NCBI RefSeq assembly: GCF_000426725.1
Contig: NZ_AUFX01000004.1
Location: forward strand, 496,001 to 560,000
Source: Sporocytophaga myxococcoides DSM 11118
GTDB lineage: Bacteria; Bacteroidota; Bacteroidia; Cytophagales; Cytophagaceae
Length of the DNA: 64,000 bases
Reading direction: 5' to 3'
Below the pieces are notes generated by a model. That model ran no database searches. It was given only the letters and a program-made list of their open reading frames with translations, and was not told where the DNA came from. Within the stretch, counting starts at the first letter, position 1. Each line of letters opens with the position of its first letter. Below, one piece after another: positions 58,121 to 64,000 of the stretch. Both the position numbers and the translations under genes were made by a program.

Positions 58121-58431
58121 GACTTGGGAAATATTTTAGAAAGGTCTAACCAGGACATTTTTTAGTTGTTACCATTTACACCCCAATTCCCATTAAGGTA
58201 TTAAAAATACACCTTTAAAGGTTGGTTCGGATCAATATAACCTCTGATTAGGTCATTTTTTTGTAATTTTCACTTTCTTATGAGGTCACTAAATGGAATT
58301 GACTAGAGAAAAAATACGAATTGGGTGTACTGTAATGTTTAATATGGCATAAAAAATGTCATTTCAAATCCAAAACAATTCATAAAGATAGCGTTTAGGG
58401 AATAAACTCTTTTTTCGTAAAGCACTATTAT
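58121..58431. other. Intergenic region without visible gene
   Basis: About 310 A+T-rich bases after the hemerythrin-like gene. There is no ORF of interest. A short palindrome (CACCTTTAAAGGTTGG) occurs near 58211. The region leads into the promoter of the thioredoxin-like gene. Confidence 0.55.
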
Positions 58432-58439
58432 TAATTTTG
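58432..58439 (+). promoter_or_regulatory. -7 box of the TlpA-like gene
   Basis: TAATTTTG is a perfect TAnnTTTG box, 29 bases before the ATG at 58469. No clear TTG lies at -33. Confidence 0.45.
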
Positions 58440-58468
58440 CGTTCAATAAATACTGATTTATATTAACT

Positions 58469-59890
58469 ATGCAAGTTAGAAACACATTACTTTTATTGTT
58501 CTCCCTGTTCGTAGTCAACGCGTTTGCAGGTGGAACACCTCCTGCTTATTCTATTAAGGTAAAAGTGAAGGGCATCAAAGATACTACTTGCCTCCTTGCT
58601 TACCATTTCGGGGACAAACAATACTTGAAAGACACGGCAAAAGTCGATTCAAAAGGAAACTTCACTTTTGAAGGTAAAACTCCCCTAGAAGGCGGTATTT
58701 ATCTCGTTGTGCTTCCCGATAAAAGGTATTTTGAAGTGCTAATCAACGAACAGAAATTTGGTATGGAAACCGATACTGCTGATTATGTTAAAAACATGAA
58801 AGTAACCGGGTCCGCTGAAAATACCCTCTTTTACGATTATCTGAAATTTCTTAATCCTAAAGGAGAAGAGATGAATAAGCTTCAGAAAAGCCTTGCGGAT
58901 GCCAAATCCAAAAAAGATTCTACAGATATAAAAGATAAAATGAAAGCTGTAAGCAAAGAGATAAATGATTACAGGCTGAATGTCATTAATAATAATCCGA
59001 AAACTTTTGTTGCAAAACTTTTCAAGGCGATGATGCCGGTGGAAGTTCCTCCTGCAGATGAAGCTGCGGCAAAAGCCAAGGGTGATTCTCTCTTTACCTA
59101 CAGATTCTATAAAGACCATTATTTTGATAACATCGATTTCTCCGATGACAGAATCACAAGAACCCCGGTATACCATGAAAAACTGAAAGAATACTTTGAG
59201 AATCTGGTTTATCCAAATGTAGATTCAATCAATGCCGCAGCAGATAATCTTGTTAAAAAGTCTGAAGCCAACAAGGAGGTCTTTAAATATACAGTATGGT
59301 ATATCACTACCAAACATGAAACTTCCCAACTAATGGGAGCCGATGCAGTATTTGTGCACATGGTAAAAAAATACTACAAAACGGGGAAAGCATACTGGGT
59401 AGACAAAGAGACACTGGCGAAGATTGTACAAAGAGCAGATATTCTTGAACCACTTTTATTAGGTAAAAAGGCTCCTGATCTGATGCTGAAAGATTCAACT
59501 GGTACTTACCACAGACTTCGTGATCAGAAATCCAAATACACCTTTGTTTACTTCTGGGATCCAAACTGCGGCCACTGTCAGAAAACCACTCCGAAACTTT
59601 ATGAAGTTTATTTGAAATATAAGGATAAAGGATTGTCTGTATATGCAGTAGATATTGACAGAAAATACAAAGACTGGGTAAATTTCATTCAGAAAAATGA
59701 TCTGACCTGGACCAACGTTTATGACCCTGATCATACAATAAGCTTTAGAGATAAATATGATATCTACGCAACGCCTGTTCTTTATATTCTTAACGACAAA
59801 CAAGAGATTATTGCTAAAAGAGTTTCTTATGAGCAGGCAGAAGAGATTATTGCTAATTCAATAAAGCATGATCAGGAGAAAAAGAAATAG
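58469..59890 (+). CDS. Secreted TlpA-like thiol:disulfide oxidoreductase
   Basis: 473 residues with a signal peptide (1-20, AFA before GGT). The N-terminal part (about 28-120) matches DUF4369 (IKDTTCLLAYHFGDKQYLKDTAKVDSKGNFTFEG). The middle (120-325) is helical and resembles DUF5106. The C-terminal 140 residues are a thioredoxin fold with the active site CGHC (Cys367, Cys370) in FWDPNCGHCQKTTPKL and the cis-Pro in IYATPVLYIL. It acts as a periplasmic disulfide reductase or isomerase; the partner is unknown. Followed by a strong terminator. Confidence 0.88.
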   Translation: MQVRNTLLLLFSLFVVNAFAGGTPPAYSIKVKVKGIKDTTCLLAYHFGDKQYLKDTAKVDSKGNFTFEGKTPLEGGIYLVVLPDKRYFEVLINEQKFGMETDTADYVKNMKVTGSAENTLFYDYLKFLNPKGEEMNKLQKSLADAKSKKDSTDIKDKMKAVSKEINDYRLNVINNNPKTFVAKLFKAMMPVEVPPADEAAAKAKGDSLFTYRFYKDHYFDNIDFSDDRITRTPVYHEKLKEYFENLVYPNVDSINAAADNLVKKSEANKEVFKYTVWYITTKHETSQLMGADAVFVHMVKKYYKTGKAYWVDKETLAKIVQRADILEPLLLGKKAPDLMLKDSTGTYHRLRDQKSKYTFVYFWDPNCGHCQKTTPKLYEVYLKYKDKGLSVYAVDIDRKYKDWVNFIQKNDLTWTNVYDPDHTISFRDKYDIYATPVLYILNDKQEIIAKRVSYEQAEEIIANSIKHDQEKKK

Positions 59891-59915
59891 TTAAAAATAA
59901 CTTAACCCGATTAAT

Positions 59916-59946
59916 AAAAAAGGGCCGCGCTTGCGGCCCTTTTTTT
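59916..59946. terminator. Bidirectional terminator between TlpA-like and marC genes
   Basis: AAAAAAGGGCCGC and GCGGCCCTTTTTT form a 13-bp stem with loop GCTT. It suits both converging genes and is one of the most G+C-rich spots around. Confidence 0.88.
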
Positions 59947-59969
59947 ATTCTTGAATTGCCCTAAATTTT

Positions 59970-60614
59970 TCAGGGAAACAACTTGTGCAGAGCATTTACC
60001 ATGAACTGCACTGCTAGAGCTGCCTGAAGTATTGCAAAGATCCATCCTAATATTGAAAAAGCTGCTATACTAATCACCTTCATAATTTTCCGTACAAAAA
60101 CCATTGAAAGAAGATTTAAAAGCACAATCAAAAGTACAGCAACTATTACTGTAAGATCTGCCTCAAATCCACTTTCTAATGCCAGACTAGCAGCGGCAAT
60201 AATGGCTGCAACGCCTATTGGAGAAATAATTAAAGGAATGGCCAGAGGAGAAAGAGCTTTCATTGATAATTCCTTAGGTGAAAGACTTTGTGGTTTGATT
60301 TCACTTTCTGCAGCATGTTTAGCGCCAGCTCCAGGAGGTTTAAAGGCCAGAATCATCTTTAAAGAAGAAATGAATAAAAGGATACTTCCAGCGACAGTCA
60401 CAGAAGGAATAGAAATTCTCCAGGCTTTAAGCATATGAGTAACAACAAGAGCTAGCAAAAGAATAATTATCAGCGAAAACCATGTCCCTTTTAACGCAAG
60501 TTTTTTAAGGCTTTTTTCATCCAGCTCTATTGTCATTCCATAGAATAAAGGAATGATTTTAAGAGGCCCAATAGTGATAAAAAAAATCGTGAATATGTAG
60601 GAAAACTGTTCCAT
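59970..60614 (-). CDS. MarC-family integral membrane protein
   Basis: 214 residues with six hydrophobic segments. Family motifs: FFITIGPLKIIPLFYGMT (the NPIGALPLF region of MarC in variant form), PLAIPLIISPIGVAAIIAAA and the C-terminal AILQAALAVQFMVNAL. MarC was once linked to multiple antibiotic resistance, but its function is not known. The DNA is not organised with a partner gene. Confidence 0.82.
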   Translation of the reverse strand: MEQFSYIFTIFFITIGPLKIIPLFYGMTIELDEKSLKKLALKGTWFSLIIILLLALVVTHMLKAWRISIPSVTVAGSILLFISSLKMILAFKPPGAGAKHAAESEIKPQSLSPKELSMKALSPLAIPLIISPIGVAAIIAAASLALESGFEADLTVIVAVLLIVLLNLLSMVFVRKIMKVISIAAFSILGWIFAILQAALAVQFMVNALHKLFP

Positions 60615-60758
60615 TGAAATTTCTATTTCAGGCTAAAACAGGGTGTGAAAGAAAATGTTACTACATTAACCCATGCAATGGCTTAAACCGCTCAGAAATG
60701 CCGGAACAATTATTAACTAAACTGCTTTTCTTGATATAATTCAAATCTGATCGGATAT

Positions 60759-61744
60759 ATGAAAAACAGGACAGCAGAACAAAATATACGACCGCTTTTT
60801 AATAAAAGAACAACTAGAGAAGATGATCCTCTTCCGTCCTGGAATAATGGTCTACCCAAACAAGCAACAATGGAGTTTGTTGAAAAGGTAACAAATTCCG
60901 AACATTCTCAATATGTTCAGATGGAAGAAAGAGTTGCGGTTTTTGATAATGATGGTACTCTATGGACAGAGCAGCCCTATTATACCCAATTGGCCTTTTT
61001 GCTAGATCGTATAGATGACCTGGCTCCGCATCACCCTGAGTGGAGGGAAGAACAGCCATTTAAGGCTTTGCTTGAAAAAGACCTGAAAAGTGCTCTTTCC
61101 GGAGGATTAAAAGCCATTTCTGAAATGATTATGGCCACTCACGCCGGAATGACAACCACACAGTTCGATAAAATTGTGAAGACGTGGATTTCAAAAGCTG
61201 TACATCCCAGATTTGGAAAATTATATACAGAATGTACATTTCTCCCAATGCTTGAACTTTTAGATTTTTTAAAGTCTAATGGGTTTAAGAACTATATTGT
61301 TTCTGGCGGTGGAGTTGAATTTATGAGGCCATGGGCAGAATCCATTATGGAGTGCCTCCTTCACAGGTCATTGGCAGCAGCATCAAAACAAAATATGAAA
61401 TCATAAACGGAAATCCCGAGCTGTTGAGATTGCCTGAAATAAATTTCATAGACGACAAAGAAGGTAAACCAGTTGGCATATTTTCAAACATAGGACAAAA
61501 ACCAATCGCAGCATTCGGGAATTCTGATGGAGACTTCCAGATGCTTGAATGGGTGACCTCACAGGAACCTTTCTTAGGAATGATTATTAAACATGACGAT
61601 GCACAAAGAGAATGGTCCTATACCAAAGACACATTACAGGGAAAATTGGATAAAGCTCTGACGATGGCTTCAGAAAAAAACTGGATCATCACCAGCATGA
61701 AAAATGACTGGAAAACAATATTCTCATTTATGAATAAAAGTTAA
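60759..61744 (+). pseudogene. Frameshifted HAD-family hydrolase
   Basis: Two overlapping reading frames together cover one HAD phosphatase of about 327 residues. The first (60759-61406) holds motif I VFDNDGTLW (Asp63, Asp65) and motif II IVSGGG, and then breaks off. The second (61331-61744) goes on in another frame with YGVPPSQVIGSS, FIDDKEGK and motif IV GNSDGDFQML. The joint is RPWAESI then YGVPP near 61341-61352, where one T appears to be missing (CCATTATGG instead of CCATTTATGG). It is a recent mutation or a sequencing error; both halves are otherwise well kept. Confidence 0.8.
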
Positions 61745-61805
61745 ACAAAACTTTGTATTCCCTTCTATTCAATAATCGGGTACTTTAATAGGAGAAATTC
61801 TCAAC

Positions 61806-62003
61806 CTATTCTACCTTTACTTCTTTTACAATTTTTTTAAGTTGGGCATCAACATGAGTTTCTAACTCTTCAAAAGTCATTTGCCCCATTTCGTGCAAGA
61901 GAATAGCATTCTCCAGGCTAAATGCACACGCTTCTATATATAGAATTTTTGTATGCAGCCTTCTTATAAAAAGCTCATTTGTTTGATTGCGTTTTAAATC
62001 CAT
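61806..62003 (-). CDS. Small protein, RRLHTK family (copy 1)
   Basis: 65 residues from the ATG at 62003; an upstream start adds 11 hydrophobic residues and is less likely. Two predicted helices: FIRRLHTKILYIEACAFSLENAILLHEMGQ and TFEELETHVDAQLKKIVKEVKVE. It shares 32 of 57 aligned residues with the 64-residue protein at 63462, including RRLHTKILY, EAC, FSLENAILL and EM. I do not recognise the family. It lies downstream of two genes on the same strand (62150 and 62412). Confidence 0.6.
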   Translation of the reverse strand: MDLKRNQTNELFIRRLHTKILYIEACAFSLENAILLHEMGQMTFEELETHVDAQLKKIVKEVKVE

Positions 62004-62149
62004 AGCAAAAAGATTTAGAAAAAAGTTAAACAACAATTAAAAACACTGGACAACTTCCAGAAAATTATAATGTTAACGATAAATTAAGTTTATTTATTTA
62101 TCAGGAAATGAAAAATAATTTTCCACACTTTTGATTATAAAAAATTCTT

Positions 62150-62395
62150 TTAAAAATTTGCGCCTGAGCTCGATTCCAACATACGCAGCCGCTCTTCCAG
62201 AACCCTGATCCGATCCTGGAGTATTATCATTTCGGCTGAAAGTGAATCTGCCAAAATCATTAAATTTTCCCCATGATCCAAGTGGTCCATCTGTACATAA
62301 ATCTTCCCTTCAATTTTTACAATCTCTACATCTTTCCTCGTAATAGCCTCCCCGTTATCACAAGTTTTAATATTAATTTCCATAGCTGTAACCAT
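62150..62395 (-). CDS. Small protein with C-terminal coiled coil
   Basis: 81 residues (77 if the second Met is used). The N-terminal half has short beta-like segments (EINIKTCDNGEAITRKDVEIVKIEGKIYVQMD). The C-terminal half (MILADSLSAEMIILQDRIRVLEERLRMLESS) has a leucine-type heptad pattern. It starts 16 bases after the HTH gene upstream, so it is probably in an operon with it and may bind the HTH protein. Not recognised. Confidence 0.55.
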   Translation of the reverse strand: MVTAMEINIKTCDNGEAITRKDVEIVKIEGKIYVQMDHLDHGENLMILADSLSAEMIILQDRIRVLEERLRMLESSSGANF

Positions 62396-62411
62396 TTTTT
62401 ATAAAAATCTA

Positions 62412-62837
62412 CTAGCCGCCCTTTTCCTTTTCTATTAATTTCTGATAAAAATCCAGTAATTCTTTAAGATCTTCGTTAGTAGAAACCGCCATTTCCAAGG
62501 ACTTCTTATAAACATTGAGAGTAAGTTCCTGGTAACTGATCAGGGATTTCAGATTTTCGATTTCCATTTTCAGATACTCAGGTTTTTCTCTAATGTCAGA
62601 AACCGCATTATCATTTTTATACATTTCCCCTTCCTCAAACAATAACCAATAAAGATTAAGATCCGGCACCTCTCGTACGACACTTATAAACTTGTCAACT
62701 CCGTATTTCTTTCCCTTTATAATGTTATAAATTTGAGTCCCTGCCGTATCACTGGCTTTACCTAACTCATTAATTTTCATCCTTTTCGTATCTAGAAATT
62801 GCTTTAAGCGTTTCCCTACGAGAGATAAATCAATCAT
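62412..62837 (-). CDS. HTH-type regulator with C-terminal coiled coil
   Basis: 141 residues. The N-terminal 75 residues are an XRE-like helix-turn-helix of the Bacteroidota phage-repressor type: LVGKRLKQFLDTKRMKINELGKASDTAGTQIYNIIKGKKYGVDKFISVVREVPDLNLYWLLFEEGEMY. The C-terminal helix (about 90-138: LKMEIENLKSLISYQELTLNVYK) should form a coiled coil. It is upstream of the 81-residue protein in the same direction. An 8-bp palindrome, AACATGTT (62879-62886), lies 41 bases before the ATG and could be its operator. Confidence 0.75.
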   Translation of the reverse strand: MIDLSLVGKRLKQFLDTKRMKINELGKASDTAGTQIYNIIKGKKYGVDKFISVVREVPDLNLYWLLFEEGEMYKNDNAVSDIREKPEYLKMEIENLKSLISYQELTLNVYKKSLEMAVSTNEDLKELLDFYQKLIEKEKGG

Positions 62838-62878
62838 TTTTTACTGGCGGTTAAATTATGATTAAAATATTTATTTAC

Positions 62879-62886
62879 AACATGTT
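62879..62886. promoter_or_regulatory. Palindrome upstream of the HTH gene
   Basis: AACATGTT inside TTACAACATGTTAA, in the 190-base gap between the two HTH genes. It may be an operator for the HTH protein encoded at 62412; function not shown. Confidence 0.3.
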
Positions 62887-63026
62887 AAATCTATAAAAAT
62901 AAAAGATATGAATAAAGTTATATGCTAAAACTATTTTCTCCCTAAGAAAATATTAAAAAACTACAAAAAATATAATTTCAAATTGACTATCAAGGATTTA
63001 TACTAGAAAAATCTAAAAAATCTAAG

Positions 63027-63335
63027 CTAAACCTTCTTTTTCAATGCTTCAATCAAGTCTTTTTGAAGGTTCATGATTTCTTTATCCTTTTCTTCAATAA
63101 GTTTTTTACAAATATTAGGGGTTGCTGAAGAGCTGGAACCATACAAAAGAACTTCAACTACATCCATCCCATAAAAAGCTGCAAGTTTTTCAAGCTTGGA
63201 AAGTGTTATATCTGTTAACCCCCTTTCCAATTTTGAATAGGTAGAAAGTGAAATCTCCATTTCAAAAGCTAGAGCGTCCTGGCTTATTCCCTTTGAGATT
63301 CTGAGTGATTTTAAAATGTTACCAAGATCTTTCAT
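63027..63335 (-). CDS. XRE-family HTH regulator
   Basis: 102 residues from the ATG at 63335; 12 more upstream codons run through the inverted repeat and are rejected. Residues 1-60 are an XRE domain: LGNILKSLRISKGISQDALAFEMEISLSTYSKLERGLTDITLSKLEKLAAFYGM. The last 30 residues form a basic/acidic helix (KKLIEEKDKEIMNLQKDLIEALKKKV), probably a coiled coil. It is divergent from the small gene at 63462. The 15-bp inverted repeat 31 bases upstream is a good operator candidate. Confidence 0.8.
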   Translation of the reverse strand: MKDLGNILKSLRISKGISQDALAFEMEISLSTYSKLERGLTDITLSKLEKLAAFYGMDVVEVLLYGSSSSATPNICKKLIEEKDKEIMNLQKDLIEALKKKV

Positions 63336-63366
63336 GATACAGGGTAAATCTAAAGGTAAAAATAAC

Positions 63367-63419
63367 CACATGTAAAGTATATTTTAACAATACTTATGTA
63401 TTATTATACTTTAAATGTG
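63367..63419. promoter_or_regulatory. 15-bp inverted repeat in the divergent promoter region
   Basis: CACATGTAAAGTATA (63367-63381) and TATACTTTAAATGTG (63405-63419) are complementary at 14 of 15 positions, separated by 23 bases. ATTATAC recurs at 63404-63410 and 63424-63430. The repeat lies between the XRE gene and the small RRLHTK gene, so one bound regulator could control both. No similar structure is seen in the housekeeping regions. Confidence 0.6.
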
Positions 63420-63461
63420 TAATATTATACCTATATTTAAACTTTTTAAACTCAAAATGCT

Positions 63462-63656
63462 ATGGAGACAAACAAAGAAACAAACTACATCTATGTAAGA
63501 AGGCTACATACAAAAATCTTATATCTTGAGGCCTGCACTTTTAGCCTGGAAAATGCTATTTTATTATATGAAATGAATCAAATAGATTTCGATGAACTTA
63601 AAGAGATAACGACTAGCCAATTTGAAAAAATAAAAAGGGAAATTGCTGATTTATAA
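63462..63656 (+). CDS. Small protein, RRLHTK family (copy 2)
   Basis: 64 residues. METNKETNYIYVRRLHTKILYLEACTFSLENAILLYEMNQIDFDELKEI is followed by a basic helix. It is paralogous to the 65-residue protein at 61806. It starts 43 bases past the inverted repeat and is divergent from the XRE gene. No domain is known to me. It has a conserved Cys and conserved His, but no metal-binding pattern is clear. A role as a small regulator, adaptor or antitoxin-like protein is possible; none is shown. Confidence 0.6.
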   Translation: METNKETNYIYVRRLHTKILYLEACTFSLENAILLYEMNQIDFDELKEITTSQFEKIKREIADL

Positions 63657-63782
63657 AAGATAGCTTTCAAAAATCCTTATTTATTATGGTTCAAAAAGTA
63701 CTAAGTTAAACGCTAAGCAATTCGCAATTTTCCCTGAAATTTCTTATTTTTATATAGGTTCTTTTTTAACTGAGAATTAAAA

Positions 63783-64000
63783 ATGGGAGAGTTTTCAACC
63801 AACACAGCATTATTATTTAGTGTTGTTATAATGTTTCTCACGGTATATTTCTCTTATCGTGGATTTAAAGACAAGGTCTTTTTTGAAAAATACCTGTTCA
63901 GGGTAGATAATATTTTAGTTTCCAAGGACTACAAAAGATTACTTACTTCCGGTCTTCTTCATGGGAACTGGTTTCATCTCATTTTTAACATGTACGCTTT
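63783..64000 (+). CDS. Rhomboid-like intramembrane protease, 5' part
   Basis: The first 72 codons are inside the window. MGEFSTNTALLFSVVIMFLTVYFSYRGF gives one helix; the segment KRLLTSGLLHGNWFHLIFNMYA is the family loop and helix 2 (the H-x-x-x-x-N type motif of rhomboids). The catalytic Ser/His lie beyond the window end. The ORF is open to the last base. Confidence 0.75.
   Translation, partial: MGEFSTNTALLFSVVIMFLTVYFSYRGFKDKVFFEKYLFRVDNILVSKDYKRLLTSGLLHGNWFHLIFNMYA

Overview
The window is chromosomal DNA from a member of the Bacteroidota, most likely a Cytophagales-type gliding or polysaccharide-degrading bacterium; the lineage is inferred from gene content and signals, not from a database search. 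Supporting evidence: A+T-rich DNA; promoters of the Bacteroidota type (TTG, 19-21 bases, TAnnTTTG); no Shine-Dalgarno sequences at most starts; secreted proteins with type IX secretion (T9SS) C-terminal sorting domains; a PorP/SprF-family protein; lipoproteins with an acidic stretch after the lipobox; and Bacteroidota families such as DUF4286.

Layout. 0-6.9 kb: a complete tryptophan operon on the minus strand, trpE-G-D-C-F-B-A, followed by a HisA-like gene that has lost the usual catalytic Asp. Upstream of trpE is a full attenuation region: promoter, a 14-residue leader peptide with three Trp codons in a row, an antiterminator and a perfect 12-bp terminator stem. 7-15 kb: lysA, a large secreted MORN/YwqK-like protein, an orphan DUF4157 (HEAWH) protein of the contractile-injection-effector type, and xseAB. 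15-27 kb: an FMN glutamate-synthase-like enzyme, small lipoproteins and an LRR protein, a FAD/Fe-S 2-hydroxyacid dehydrogenase fusion, a parvulin-like protein, a six-PAS histidine kinase and a GntP permease. 27-44.7 kb: mostly housekeeping and metabolism: ABC-F ATPase, ceramidase-like enzyme, malectin/T9SS protein, FucP-like transporter, DUF4286, serS, rho, corA, two FKBP isomerases with a DHH phosphoesterase, ndk, scpA, dxs and a hydrolase.

44.9-50.1 kb: a surface/secretion cluster with a lipoprotein, an ECF sigma factor, an anti-sigma-like membrane protein, a PorP/SprF protein and a delta-60-repeat T9SS cargo protein. A bipartite promoter sequence with identical spacing lies in front of both the sigma gene and the cargo gene, which suggests an autoregulated sigma factor that controls the cargo. 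50.2-53.3 kb: a GH5 cellulase with a module inserted in its catalytic domain, preceded by a membrane-spanning AraC regulator. 53.8-59.9 kb: an abundant-type lipoprotein, dipeptidyl peptidase IV, a hemerythrin-like protein and a TlpA-like thioredoxin. 60-61.7 kb: MarC and a frameshifted HAD hydrolase.

61.8-63.7 kb: a small AT-rich accessory locus with two HTH regulators, a coiled-coil protein and two paralogous 64-65 residue proteins of unknown function. A 15-bp inverted repeat sits in the divergent promoter region. The window ends inside a rhomboid-like protease gene. No rRNA, tRNA, CRISPR array or intact insertion sequence was seen.
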